Positions 11,206 through 22,748 of a stretch of 64,000 nucleotides of DNA are shown here, in pieces. Origin of the DNA: Roridomyces roridus. Its lineage: Eukaryota; Basidiomycota; Agaricomycetes; Agaricales; Mycenaceae. The notes beneath the pieces were generated by a model. It saw only the letters and a list, made by a program, of their open reading frames with translations. It made no database searches and had not been told where the DNA came from. The first letter of the stretch is position 1, and every line of letters starts with the position of its first letter. The stretch is taken from NCBI GenBank assembly GCA_029378245.1, contig JARKIF010000030.1, positions 186,001-250,000 on the forward strand, in the 5' to 3' direction. Position numbers and translations under genes: made by a program.

Positions 11206-11664
11206 AGGTGGGAATACCCACAATTAAGGAGAGAGCCAGGTGGGTATACCCACCGCTGAATAGTCCCAGTGAGGATACCCACCACCTTGGTGGGGCAAAG
11301 TGGGCATACCTCCAGTGGGCATACCCACTTGTCGTGTTCCAAGAGTAGGTATCCCCACCTTGCAAACAGGAGAGTGGGGATACCCACCTCACTGATGGCA
11401 CGGTGGTGGGGATACCCACCTCGCGTTTGGTGGAGTGAGGATACCCACCGTCAGTGTACTCCCCTTTGTGGGGATACCCGCGGTGGGTATACCCACCTCA
11501 TCATGGAAAGAGTGGGGATACCCACCGTCAGTGTACTCACTGTTTGTGGGGATACCCGCGGTGGGATACCCACCTCACTTTAGAAAGAGTGGGTATACCC
11601 ACAGTGAGTATGCCCACCTTGGAGATGAGACAGTGGGTATACCTACGGTGGGTACACCCCCTCT
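11206..11664. repeat. Array of palindromic GTGGGTATACCCAC motifs
   Basis: Roughly 15 or more copies, perfect or one to two bases off, of a 14-16 bp palindrome (full form GGTGGGTATACCCACC). Some are fused at CCCGCGGTGGG. A higher-order ~76-78 bp tandem duplication is visible at about 11436-11588. Spacing between palindromes is irregular, about 20-45 bp. Confidence 0.9.
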
Positions 11665-12027
11665 GAAATTAGTAGGGCAGTTTATAGAGGTTCGGCACTG
11701 TAGCGGACACGGTACAATTGTACTTTTACGGCGTAGTATGGCACCACTCTGTACCATATCCGTACTGTACTGGGCCCGGTAGCCAGGACACCGGCAGCAC
11801 TCATGGTGACCCAGATTGCACATTGGTTCTCGCATAGTTAAATTCAAAAAGGCTAGACACTATACGAAAACCGAACAAAAAAATCACTGAAGCAAACTGG
11901 GTACCACCAACCCAGCAACAGGCATGACTGTATGGACCGTCATTTATGGCTTGAAAATATCAAAAATCAAGCTAGTTCATCAGCTACTAGCCAGCACACA
12001 AGAAAGAACCGGTACGGGATGCAAAAG
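11665..12027. other. No gene seen between repeat blocks
   Basis: Unique-looking sequence separating the palindrome array from the minisatellite. Confidence 0.4.
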
Positions 12028-12430
12028 GAGCTGGGCTGCTGGCACCCAGCCAGGGGCTAGCACCAGGCACGAGAACCGCCCGTACAGCCCCGAAATTTGC
12101 CCAGCAAGCTGGGCTGGCACCCAGCCAGGGGCCAGCAGCAGGCACAAAAACCACCCCGTACAGCCCCAAAATCCCCAAAACGAGCTGGGCTACTAGCCAC
12201 CATCCAGGGGCCAGCAGCAGGCACGAAAACTGCCCTGTACAGCCCCAAAATCCCCAAAACGAGCTGGGCTACTAGCCACCAGCCAGGGGCCAGAAGCAGG
12301 CATGAAAGCTGCCCTGTACAGCCATGAAAATCCCCAAAACGAGCTGGCCTGCTAGCCAACAGCCGGGGGCCACAAGCGGGCACAAAAACCGCCCCATACA
12401 GCCCCCAGAATCGCAAAAAACGAGCTGGCT
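12028..12430. repeat. ~79-bp minisatellite, about 5-6 copies
   Basis: The phrase GAGCTGGGCT or a close variant recurs at 12028, 12106, 12182, 12261, 12341 and 12422, giving periods of 76-81 bp. Each unit contains CAGCC(A)GGGGCCA, GCACRAAAAC and TACAGCCCC blocks. Confidence 0.9.
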
Positions 12431-12548
12431 CGGTGGGAGGTGGGTATACCCACCATGCAGTGTGACGTGACATGGTGGGTATCCCCAGGTAGGTATACCC
12501 ACCGCCGTGGGTGGGTGCACCACCACTGCGTATACCCACTTCCTGGGA
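12431..12548. repeat. Second cluster of GTGGGTATACCCAC palindromes
   Basis: Four to five more copies of the same palindrome directly after the minisatellite, 80 bp before the next gene. Confidence 0.85.
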
Positions 12549-12631
12549 CCTACTTAGGCCCCACCCCTCAGCCATATGTCAAGCCTAAGTAGGTAGGCTT
12601 TGAGGTAGCCTGAAGTGCCTCTTGCCACGAC

Positions 12632-15229
12632 ATGCATCGCTGCCTGCAGATCCCGGAACTCGTCGGCGTGGTTTGCTCCCATGTGTATGGCCCAAAGGAT
12701 CCCATATTCAGCGTGCCGAGGATGAGGCGCGGAGACCTTGCTGTCCTTGCAAGGACGTCGCAGGCGTTTTCCGTCCACGCACTGCAACTGCTCTGGGACT
12801 CCGTAGCTTTGATCAATATATTCCTGTTGCTCCCCTCGGACTCGTTCGAGCTGAAAACAGTCGGACACGGCGCCTACTGGATGAAGTACACCATGGTACG
12901 TCGTATGCGCTGCTTGTGATGGACATCACACTCTGAGGACCCGTAGCTGCCCACTCGCCGTCTGCAAGAGTCGGACTTTGACAGAATGTCCTTCTACGCT
13001 CCCTTGATCAAACATATATCCTCCGATCCCGGACGGGCTGATCTCTCGGCCATGTTTTCAAGCATCGTTCTGCCCGAAAATATGCTACCAAATCTCCGAG
13101 GGATCGACTGGATGCACGAGGCGACGGATTTTGACCGCATTGATTGGTTCCTCTCTCCTCACATCACCACCGTCTTCATGCCATTCGCCACAGGAACGCT
13201 ACTAGCGAGCCTTGCCATTCGGTGTCCACAACTGAAGGACTTGAGCATCTTCCCTCGGAGATCAGAGGCACTCCCCGCTTTGTCTACGTGTGTACGTCGC
13301 CTACGGAGTATCGAAAGGCTCTCGACAGAGTCGCTCGAGCCCAATGCAATCGAGCATCTCGCGCATCTGCCCAGCTTACATTATTTAAGGCTCGACGACT
13401 AGTGTTCACCACGGGTTTGGTGACCCGGTCCGGGTCGCGGGTACGGGCCACCCGGGTACGGGTTCGGGTCGAGGTTCAGCAACCCGGTCCAACCCGGTGA
13501 CCCGTTTTCAACCCGTAGGCTGGGAAAATGTTACCTCGAAGACAATGATTGGGACGAGTCCGACATTGATTGTTGGCGGTACCTGGCTGCTCCTGGAAAC
13601 TAATGCTGGTAACTAATGCTGGTAACTAATGCTGGTGAACCTGCACGGGGACCTGAATGTTCAGGGATGCATACTCTTGTGAATGCGAGGAGAACGGTAT
13701 TGCGAGGTATATGGACATGGGTGCTATTTCTTCTTTTCTTAGTATCGGGTTTAGCATCGGATATCTTTCTGCATAGATTATATATTCTGTACCGTTGAGC
13801 CGTCTCCCCTCAGACTTCGTTCGACCATTGTGCGCGAAGACTGAGGTGAGCGACTCTTCTCTGTTTTCCTTTCTCTCATTCTAACTCGTATTCTAGTTCT
13901 TATTCTAATAGGTGAATATTACAGACTTCGTTCGACCATTGTGTGCGAAGACTGAGTTCTTATTCTAATAGCAACTCTCGCGCACTTCCAATTAGTCTCA
14001 CTCTAACATTGATATGATCAAGGACGAGTTGCGGGACGTCTTCGAGATGTACAAGGCCGCATACGCCGATGTGATGGTCGTGTCAAATGAGCCAGACCTC
14101 GAGGTTGGCGGCGATGGCGACGTTACCATGGTTTGTCTTTTTTGCCCTTCTGTCTCGCCGCTCGCGCGCCACTGAGACGTAGGGCAGGGTGATCTTCTGA
14201 CCAACTATTTCGGCGCAAAATACCTCATTTATGGTCCGTTTTGGCCGATTACTCAGTACGGGTCAACGAGTCCACGGGTAACCCGAGACCCGCCGTCACC
14301 CGCGGGTGAAATGGCGGGTAACCCGTACCCGGGGCGCGGGTCGGGTCGATTCGCGGGTACGGGTGCGGGTCGTCGTCGGACTACCCGCGGGTGACCCGTG
14401 GTGATCACTATCGACGACATCCCGGTCGGTTTCCTTTGAGCGGCTAGCGCCAAGGATGTGCTGTTTCCGGCACTCCAGACGTTGAACCTTACGGCCGAAA
14501 TCGACACTCTTTGTCGTTTTCTCAACTGGGGAACTGAAGTTCCCCTGACAGAATTGACGGTGGACGCCCCGGCTTATTCAACTCCAGACCAAGTTCACTG
14601 TTTGCTTTCCGCCGTGGCCGATGGGATTTCCAACCATTCCCTGAGGGAGTTCTCATTGGACGACGACTACTCTTCCTCGAATTCCACGAACCCCACCGAC
14701 CATCTCATTCGATCTTCCTCCCTACGCAGTCTCATTTATCAACCTCACATCGGTTTCAATTTTTTCCGCTGTGGGGATCGACCTGGATAATACCACCGTC
14801 ACCGACATGGCTCGTTCATGGCCCCGCATCGAGTCCATCGAATTACAGTCCTACTACGGTTATCCTGCTCCTCGCGCGACGCTCCTCTGCTTGGAGTCGT
14901 TCCCCCAAAACTGCCCGCACCTTATAAAGCTCTGCATCGATTTCGACGCGACCATGATTCCCTCAGCACGCGTCCATGCAGAAGCTCCCCTTTCGCTGAG
15001 GAGACTGGAAACCCTCGGCGTTGGAGGCTCTCCCATCACGAGCGCATCGAATGTGGCAGCGTTCATCGGGACATTGTTTCCCAACCTCCGGAACATCGAA
15101 AGGTTGCTCAGGTCTTGGAATGGGAGTACTTCGACGACCACCGTTGTACGCGAGGCAGTGGAGTACGACCAACGCTGGGGAGACATGGCTTCTCTCCTGC
15201 CGGGATGTAAAGTTGTGGGGCACGTATAG
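12632..15229 (+). pseudogene. F-box/LRR-like protein, copy A (disrupted)
   Basis: Member of a basidiomycete family whose proteins begin MHRCLQIPELV and carry F-box-like then leucine-rich-like segments. Exon 1 12632-12895, 51-nt GT-AG intron, exon 2 from 12947. The coding sequence is interrupted by a 1011-bp element at 13400-14410; with the element and one 8-bp target copy removed the frame runs on as ...LRLDD-IPVGF. A TGA at 14437-14439 then follows, and a one-base frame change near 14735 moves the frame into ...GIDLDNTTVTDMARSWP. Relatives B (15.5-17.1 kb) and C (17.6-19.2 kb) align through both points, so the stop and shift are lesions, not introns. The C-terminal end is at 15229. Confidence 0.85.
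13400..14410. mobile_element. hAT-like non-autonomous element inside F-box copy A
   Basis: 1011 bp with imperfect terminal inverted repeats beginning TAGTGTTCACCACGGGT / TAGTGATCACCACGGGT and a perfect 8-bp target duplication TCGACGAC (13392-13399, 14411-14418). Both ends are packed with GGGT/ACCC motifs. Inside are three tandem copies of ACTAATGCTGGTA (about 13600-13635), two copies of a CAGACTTCGTTCGACCATTG block (13812, 13924), and a short frame at 14014 beginning MIKDELRDVFEMYKAAY, which resembles a hAT transposase remnant. Confidence 0.9.
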
Positions 15230-15496
15230 GCAGGTGAGAGGTTCGTTCCGCGACGTATATGTATCATCAAGCTGAATCTCTTCCTAGATTGCATGATGTC
15301 GGTTTCCTTTTTTTGAATGGCACAGCGGAATAAACTTTAGAGGTCCCCGGCGCGCTGATACTTACCTGGCGCGCCCGCTTGCCGTTTGGTCGCGTGGGTC
15401 TCGAGAACGTCGGAATCGGATTGTGATTCACGCTGATAAATGGGAGATACTACATACTGCACACTACAGCCGAGTGAGTAAGCTCTTCCACCGTTC
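15230..15496. other. Short intergenic stretch
   Basis: Between convergent F-box copies A and B. No gene seen. Confidence 0.4.
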
Positions 15497-15499
15497 ACT

Positions 15500-17079
15500 T
15501 TACACATTTCTTCCGAACATTATGAGGCTCTCCACATCCTTCCAACCAGCATGAGATGCGAGAATGTCAGGCACCGCGGCTGGAAAAGAATCAACAAGCG
15601 TGGTAATGCATCGGAGCATGGGAAAGACGGTCCCGATGTACCGGGCAACGTGAGCAGTGTCTCCAATTGCAACAGGGGAGCTCCCAACGCCCAAATGGTT
15701 CAAGGTCTGAAGGGATAGATCGCCGTTGGATTCGGGGATCACGGTGGTTGAACGAAATGCACAGTTTGGTCAAATGGTGGCAATACTTGGGAAACGCATG
15801 AAGGCACTGAAGCGCAGCGCGGGGAGCGGGGGCTCCGTAGAACGATGGAAAATCGAGAAGCTGGATGTAGGGCCAGGAACGCGCCATGTCTGTGACGGTG
15901 GTATCGTCGAGGTCGACGCCTCCAGCCGAAAAGATGGACACGAGCGTCGAATTGGTGAAACAGAACAGGCGGCGGAGCGATGAGGATAGGATAAGATGTG
16001 TAGCGACATGTGCCGTGTTGTGGCCGTTGTGGAAGAAGAAGTGTTTTAATGTGGTGTGGGATATTCCCTTTTCGGCGGCGGCAAACAGACGGTGTACTTC
16101 ATCTGCTGTGGGCCATTCTGGACATTCCGCAACGAATTTTACAAGGGAAATTCCACCAGCCCATTCCAAGAGGCGAGCAACGGCTTCTATTTCAGTGCAT
16201 AGATGCAAGCTCTGCAGCATTGGGAATGCCACTTCATTGTTGCTCGAGGGAAAGGTGGAGGGGAGACCGCACAGCTGTAGATATCGAAGATCGGGGCAGC
16301 GAGCTATATGCTCGAACGCGACGTCATCGACAATTTCTACCGACAGGCTCTTGATGGCGTGCCAGCTGCACACGCAGTTGGAGATGACACGGCCGGACAA
16401 CTCTCGCAACCCCGCCTCGCCGCGAGGGAAGAGAGTTATGTACGCCAAACCCCTGCACCGGCTAGCTATCCCGGGTAGCAACGTCAGCGCAGTCGGGGAG
16501 ATCTTGTTGATGAAGATTTCGGTGAGTTGAGGAACAAGGAAGGATTCGTTGTATTCGAAGCCTTCCGCTGCGTGCATCCAATAGAGACTTTGAAGGTTCG
16601 GGAACACGCCACTCTCGGAGAGCAACGGGCTGGCGGCGGAGAAGATGGACGAGAGATCTGCGACTTCGGGATCGGAGAAGAGACATCTAACATGGGCAGC
16701 GTGCAATAAAACACGCTCGAAGTCCGACTTTTGCAAAGGACGCAACAGTTGCTGTGCAAGTCGAGGTTAGATATTAGGATGCCTTCGAGCCCGAGTCGGT
16801 CACTTACCATCCTGTATGTCGTTCGATCACCGCCGTCAACTTTGTGGACCTCGAAGGCATCTGAAGGGAGGCAACGAAAGAGATTCAACAAAGCCACAGT
16901 TTCCCACAGCAGCTCGAGCGCATGGACAACGCATGGACCGAAAAGATCGTCGATGTCCTTGCCAGGATTGCGAGGTCCCCATTCTTGACTCTCGGCTGGC
17001 CACGTACAAAGTCGGGCGATGTCCGTAGATAGTGGCATACGAGGCCTACAAGCTCGGGAATCTCCAAGCAGCGATGCAT
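15500..17079 (-). pseudogene. F-box/LRR-like protein, copy B (disrupted)
   Basis: Start at 17079 (MHRCLEIPELVGLV). Exon 1 to 16808, 56-nt GT-AG intron 16752-16807, exon 2 from 16751, stop at 15500. Exon 1 carries an 11-bp tandem duplication (two copies of GTCCATGCG on the coding strand, plus-strand 16919-16940) that shifts the frame between ...TIFSVHAL and ...ELLWETVALLNLF. A second shift lies at about 15742 (coding AAC-CAC-CGT where copies A and C have the equivalent of Asp-Ala-Thr-Val-Ile-Pro). Between the lesions the LRR-like body (FPNLQSLYWMH, ARCPDLRYLQL, DLDDTTVTDMARSWP) is well preserved, so loss looks recent. Confidence 0.8.
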
Positions 17080-17600
17080 GGAGGAGAAAGGCAAGAGGCA
17101 AGATCAGAAAATGATTAGCAGTTCAGTGGCTTCGGCCTGCTTTCGGCCGAACATCCCCGAGAGCAGGCCGAACATCGTCACAGTATATGCAACGACACAA
17201 CCGCTCGATTCAAACGCCCCAAATTCACTCAAGATCGGCCTAGTACCCTTCAACCGCTCTCCCTCGGTTTTTGTACGTGTCAACGATGCCCGTTGTCCCA
17301 AAGGGCCGGTGGCGGCGCCGGTAAGGGAGTGTCGAGAGTTCGCCAGGAGTTCACACCAAGAAATGAGCTCCGTAAGTATACCGAATGTATGGTTTTTGAA
17401 ACCTCTAGCCAGCCCCCTCCCTCCGACTTTCGTGCTACACAAAAAATCATGGACATTGGGATGTCCCCGAGTTTACGCCGTCCTCAGTCCCTCTTGCTAG
17501 CTGAACGAGAGAACGCGCGTTTGTAACTAAAACAACATGAGTATCAAAATTCATCGGCTGCATACACAACCTCACCACCGGATGGAATACTGTCTTACTG
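17080..17600. other. Intergenic, no gene seen
   Basis: Between tail-to-head copies B and C on the minus strand. Contains a short inverted repeat around TTCGGCCTGC / GCAGGCCGAA (about 17129-17173). Confidence 0.4.
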
Positions 17601-19169
17601 CTACGAAGCCACGCCGTGATGTTTCTCCTCGACAGAGCCTTGCACAATGGATGCGACCTCCCGCCAGATAACATCGTATGCAGAGGCCTCTGGCACCATA
17701 TTGGCTTCCCGCTCCTCCGCCCCATGCTCTACATCAAGCAGCGATCGGACGTGCCTCAGTCGCGGGCAGATACGCGCGATAAATTGCGCAACGGGATCCG
17801 CTGCTGAGATAGGCGACGCATCAACATCGAGGTGCGTCAAATCTTTGAGGTAGAAGTCGCCTTGTGATTCACTTGGAACAACCGTGGCGTCAAACGGGAT
17901 CGACAGCATGGCGAGACGAGGACAATATTGGGCGAAAGCCTTCAGACAGCAGAGGGTGGTGCGAGGACTGGAAGGCCCAAAGCACGTCTGCAGCCTCAGA
18001 GACTCGACATGCGGCCAAGAGCGAGTCATGTCGACAACCGTGGCGTCGTCCAAGTCGAAACCAACGGCCGTTTTGATGTCAATCTCAGTGAGATTGTTGA
18101 AACAGAAAAGCCGGCGGAGCGATGACGCAGGGATGATATAGGCGGTGGCATCGGAGCGGTGGAATGGCCCATGACCATCGAAGAATGTGAAAGACGTCAG
18201 AGACGAATGAGAAACTCCGCTTTCAATCGCAGAAACAAGGCGATGGATGTCGTCCGCGGTTGATTTAGTAGGCCCAGGGCCGACAACCAACCAGGTCAGC
18301 GCAATTTCACCGCCCCTATCGAAGAACCAAGACGCGGAGTCAAAATCGGCGACCTGGAGCTCCACGAGCGATGGAAAGAACGGCTGGCTTGGAGAAGGGA
18401 AGTCGGTAGGTGTGCCGTTCAGAATCAACTCCCTGAGGTTCGAGAGACGAGAGAGATGGTCAAGTGCAGGACCATCAAGTACGTCTGTGGAGAGTGATTG
18501 GAGGTGGTGCAATCCACGTAGCGACTCCGACAACGCAGCGACAGCAGCCGGGATCGCATGATTGGGGACAGCGAGTGGCGAGGCTGGACACTAGTGACAT
18601 GGCGGCGGGCGAGTCGCCGGGCATGTAGATTGAGGTGAGACCGGGCGTGAGGAAAAATTGGATGAAACGAATATCATCCTCTTCATGCTGCGAGTGGCGC
18701 GACGACATCGACCAATGCATGGCGCGAAGTATCGGAAACATTGACTCGGACAGCCAAGGATGAACACTCCGGAACATGGGCGAGGTATTAGACGGACCAG
18801 CAAAGCAAAGCAGACACCGGACATATGCTCCGTAGAAACGCAAACGCTCAAAGTCAGAGTCATGCAATGAGCGACGCGGGGACTTTGACGATGGTGAATC
18901 AGAGTTCAGTTGGCCACAGTGATGCCACGCACCATCGTATACTGGTTACTCCAGCGTTTTCTTTCTACTGTCACTCTGTAGGCATCCGAAGGGAGGCACC
19001 GAAGGAGATCTTGCAGTTCCGCTGAGGCCCAGAGCAGTCTGAGTGCGTGGCCGGAGAACACGCTCGAAGTCCTTGCCAGCACAGTGAGGTTGCGGCGCTC
19101 CGCATGTTCCGGGAGGAAGTTAGAGGTTATGAGTGCCACAAGTTCAGGAACTTGAAGGCATCGGTGCAT
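17601..19169 (-). pseudogene. F-box/LRR-like protein, copy C (disrupted)
   Basis: Start at 19169 (MHRCLQVPELVALI). Exon 1 19169-18933, 50-nt GT-AG intron 18883-18932, exon 2 from 18882, stop at 17601. The N- and C-terminal halves of exon 2 are in different frames: ...LVSSLATRCPQ joins ...LSESLRGLHHLQSLS around 18545-18555, with about five codons fewer than the relatives have there. A short deletion with a frame change explains this best. The remainder matches copies A and B (VVDMTRSWPHVESL, LTHLDVDASPISAADPV). Confidence 0.75.
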
Positions 19170-20515
19170 GGCGGAGAGAGGCGAGATCAAGAGGCAGCAA
19201 ATCAAGTGATCCGTGACATTGAGTTGATAGCTCCGGTTGGGTATGATTTGATGGGAAGAAAACACCAACGGCGTTGAGAGTCGTGAAAAGACAAGTGTGT
19301 TTAGTAATAAGTCGAAATAGTGGGTTCAGACTGGGTGGGGAGCATACAGTAGGCAGCGGTGGTGCTTGGAGACTGACAACAGGGACGGTGTTAACGGACC
19401 TCACGGAGGTAAATCTCATTTAGGAAGGGAGGAGTTAGTGCTGCCGGGAGCTGAGGTCGAGCTGACCTCGAGTTGATACGCGAACCCAGCTTCACGCAGC
19501 TCGAGTTGATGGAGCATCAACTCGAGGTGCCTCGAGCTAGCGTCCTGTTTTAGGTATTGGCTTTCTCACAGGCTCTGGAGTGGTTTCGTGCCACTTTTCT
19601 CTTTGGTTGCAGGCCCAAGAAATTTCACTATATGAGCAACAATGTATTCCAGATGGATCACAAAATGTTGAGAGGGAATGAATTCTAGGACCGGAAAACA
19701 TCTTGCGGCGGGACACCAGCCAAACACCAGCCAACTGGGCGGCAGCGCCGGCATTTTGGCATTGACAACAGGCCTTGACAGGCTCCGGTGTTGGCTCCGC
19801 ATGTGGATAATCTATGCGGTGATGGCAACCGAGCTACCTTCGAGTTGAGCTGAGCTGAGGTGCCAGATATGGTAACTCCATCACGTAGAGCCTTCCTCCG
19901 GGTAGAGCTAACTCCAGCTCCCGGCAGCACTAGGAGGAGTCGTGAGAGCGACATCAGTCAGTGTCATGTATCAATTGATCTGGCGCCTCTTGGGCGAGAT
20001 GCAAGCTGGCAGAAGATGATTGACACTTGATTGACACCGCCGGCTTACTTCAGTCTTTCGGCATCCAACCATCCGCGCACACGTGACACAGGCGCCTGCA
20101 GTAACGACTACAGTCAGCATACACGAGCAACAGGATATGTACAGACTGCGCGGTTTCGATGGGAATCCACGACATATGGGATAAGTATGGACCCGCCTGG
20201 ATTGCGCCTGGATAGATGAGTGATATTTCAAGAACGCCCGGGTGATACCACAAAGCCGCTCAAACGGTGACGCGTGGTGTGGGTCCCAAAAGCGGAGTTC
20301 AAGTTGAGGTCTTCAACTCGAGGCGCTCCGAGGCTCGAGCCGGATGGTCGTGAAAGAGCGCGTTGGAAAGCCAAGGTGCTTGGTCGCCGTGTTATGGGCC
20401 GAGCTCTTCAAATACTTCCTCGTCGTTGATTAATCGTGGATAGGAATTAAATAACTCGTGATAATAATAGGAATCTAAACGAACTCGAATGCAACCCAAG
20501 CCCTTGCGCCGTAAA
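19170..20515. other. Intergenic with one MITE
   Basis: No gene seen. Contains the 497-bp element at 19436-19932 and further CTCGAG-rich inverted stretches at 19499-19545 and 20290-20345. Confidence 0.5.
19436..19932. mobile_element. hAT-type MITE, 497 bp
   Basis: Terminal inverted repeats TAGTGCTGCCGGGAGCTG (18 bp perfect) and a perfect 8-bp target du­plication GGAGGAGT (19428-19435, 19933-19940). No coding capacity. The left part contains a CTCGAGTTGATGG/CATCAACTCGAG hairpin. Confidence 0.9.
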
Positions 20516-21831
20516 TCAATACCCCTTTAGCTGCTCCTTCATATACTCGATCATCTCCGTCTGCACCCTTTCATCCGCAGCCCGTTTATCCGCCTGGCCG
20601 ACGACGCCCCATGGGACGACGTACTAGAATTCGTTCAGCGGGCGTCGAGGGGAAAGCATGGCTTAGAACACACCTGGCCGTTCATCTGTGCAGGTGTAGC
20701 GGTGGTCGCGGCCCACAATTGGGGAAGAGCTCCTCTCCTGTTCGATGAATGAATCAGCACCGAAAAAGAAAAAAGACAGGAAACGATACGCACGTAGCGG
20801 GCCAGGAGATGAGGTGCATGGGGTACTGTGCACAGCTCATGGAGTGTCTGTGGGCGGATTAAGTTCCATGGAGACCGAGGACGAGATACCTAACATACCT
20901 AGAGAGTTCTGAGCGGATTAAACCGGGATGAGCGGAGCACGAGACGAGCACGTCCGAGTGGGCCTTTGCCCAGTAGTTCGCGATGTAGATGTTCCCGATC
21001 TTGCTACCGCCGTACAGACCGCTGTAAACGAGGGGATTCGTGGTCAAATAGCGCACATACGGGGTCGGGGAACAAACGCACTATCCCGCCATCATGCCCT
21101 TTTTCTTGATCCACGCGTCGCGCTCAGGTCCGCCTTTGAGACTGACGAGATCCATCCCGGAGCCAGGCGCCATCTGGTGTCCGGCGGAGGAAGTGGTGAT
21201 GATACGTGCGGGGACCTTGGATTGCTCGTAGGACCTGGTGAGCGCGGGCAAGAGGAGTTCGGTGAAGAAAAAGTGGCCGAGGACGTTCGTTCCGAATTCT
21301 AGTTTCGCATTAGAGGAAAGACGCCGGAGAGCTGCAGGCCACGCACGCAAATCGTATCCCTGCTGCGTGAGCATGTCGGTGGGGCAATTCATGACTCCAC
21401 TGCGTGTTGAAGTGAGAAGAAAGAAGAGAAGGAGAGCTGCAGTCCACGCACGCGTTGTTAAACAGGATATCCAACTTCTCCTCTTGATTCAAAAAGCTCT
21501 CCGCCGCCTGACGCACACCGGGCAGGTCTCCGAGATCGAGCTTCAGGAAGAACGCTTTGCGATTTGTTTCGAGCTCCAAAGACTCGATAGCGGTGGCAGC
21601 CTTGTCCGGCGAGCGCCCGGCCAGGTATACTTTGGCGTTCTTGAGCAGAAGCTGCTTCACCGTCTCGTAGCCGATGCCAGAGTACCCGCCAGTGACGATG
21701 ACGATCTGGAAAGGCGGTGAGCTAATCGAGCGGTCGGATGAGGGTCTCATGCTCGCCTTCCCCGAGAGGTCTGTGATGTCCCGCGCGGGCTCAAATTCAG
21801 GCTTGGACATGGGTCCGATAACGCCTCCCAT
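20516..21831 (-). CDS. Short-chain dehydrogenase/reductase, copy 1
   Basis: NAD(P)-dependent oxidoreductase of the classical SDR, retinol-dehydrogenase-like type; substrate unknown. Exons (minus): 21831-21757, 21705-21452, 21399-21347, 21298-21082, 21021-20899, 20847-20794, 20737-20674, 20623-20516; phases agree, 315 aa. Motifs: cofactor site TGGYSGIG, NNAGV, catalytic Ser in ITTSS and Tyr-Lys in YGGSK. Intron 1 starts GC (GCGAGC) where the other copies have GT, and at 51 nt it could also be read through in frame. Copy 1 lacks the intron that the others have after TELL. Tail to head with copy 2 on the same strand, so a tandem pair. Looks intact. Confidence 0.88.
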
Positions 21832-22748
21832 TTTGTCGTTGGTGGTGGTGGTGGTGGAAGAGGAGGAAGAGAAAATTTGAGGGTGATTCTCGGCAATCAT
21901 AAGTACGACAACATATTTGATCCCGAATGAAAAATTACCTTTTGCCGAACTTGTAATGTTCGCCGTGCGCACAAGTTCGTTCGTGAGTGGGGAAGAGGCT
22001 GCCTCTCAAGGCCGTTAAGAGTCGCTCGTACTTATACATTTTAGAATATGAGATAGGTAGAAGCGAAACGTTAGGGCATATCACATGCTAGGAGTCACTT
22101 TCGAGGGGCACGGCGAAAGTATCGCCGGTGACGCAGGTGCCGTTGTACCGCAACTAGCGCTGCCGAGAGATGGCGTCAGCTCGACCACAAGTTTCAGAGC
22201 GATGGAATTACCATTTTCCTCGGCCTTCGGCACTCCGTTGTCATCATCACTTGTCATCGATGTCATCATCCATATCACCCTTCGGCAATGCGGAAAACGT
22301 GAGCGTTGGCGTCCATTCGGCTGTGCTATTGGCTATCCATCCAAAGGAGTTCAATTTTCACACTTTGTCAAATTTTACAGAGTGAAGATTGAAGGAAAGG
22401 TCCTCGAGAAACAAGCAGATATGAAGCTCGTTGGCGTACCGTAACCACCAGTGGCAGAAAATTGGACATTTCAAGGTAGTGTCGAGTCCATTGCCAGTCT
22501 ACATACCGGCTCCATGCAATTTACTGCAGTGTTTTGGCCTTGGGAAGCAAAATACCACATGTTCGTCGACTATGTTCAAATTTTCTCCAGCCGCGCAGGT
22601 TCAAACTTCAATTAGTACTGTGAGTGTTGAAACCATCCCCAAATGAAGGCTCCACAGGCCGCCAGCATTTTTAGGATGCCCAGGAGCCCGAGATGTTGAA
22701 AGTGTTCAAATGGAGCCGCGAGTTTCCAAGGGGGGATATAGAACACGG
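21832..22748. other. Intergenic, no gene seen
   Basis: Between SDR copies 1 and 2. Contains a short GGT-type microsatellite near 21841-21865. Confidence 0.4.

Noticed and set aside
11206..11664. CRISPR-like array
   Set aside because: Repeats are palindromic with irregular short spacing in a eukaryotic genome; no cas genes.
11144..12575. Several open frames of 60-170 codons in both directions over the repeat blocks
   Set aside because: They simply translate the palindromes and minisatellite; no start context, introns or domains.
14419..14455. Tiny intron GTCGGT...CTAG to bypass the stop in F-box copy A
   Set aside because: It would be only about 23 nt, far below the shortest intron in this window.
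20260..20350. Another MITE around the GTTCAAGTTGAGG/CAACTCGAGG hairpin
   Set aside because: Inverted words present, but no paired ends or target duplication found.
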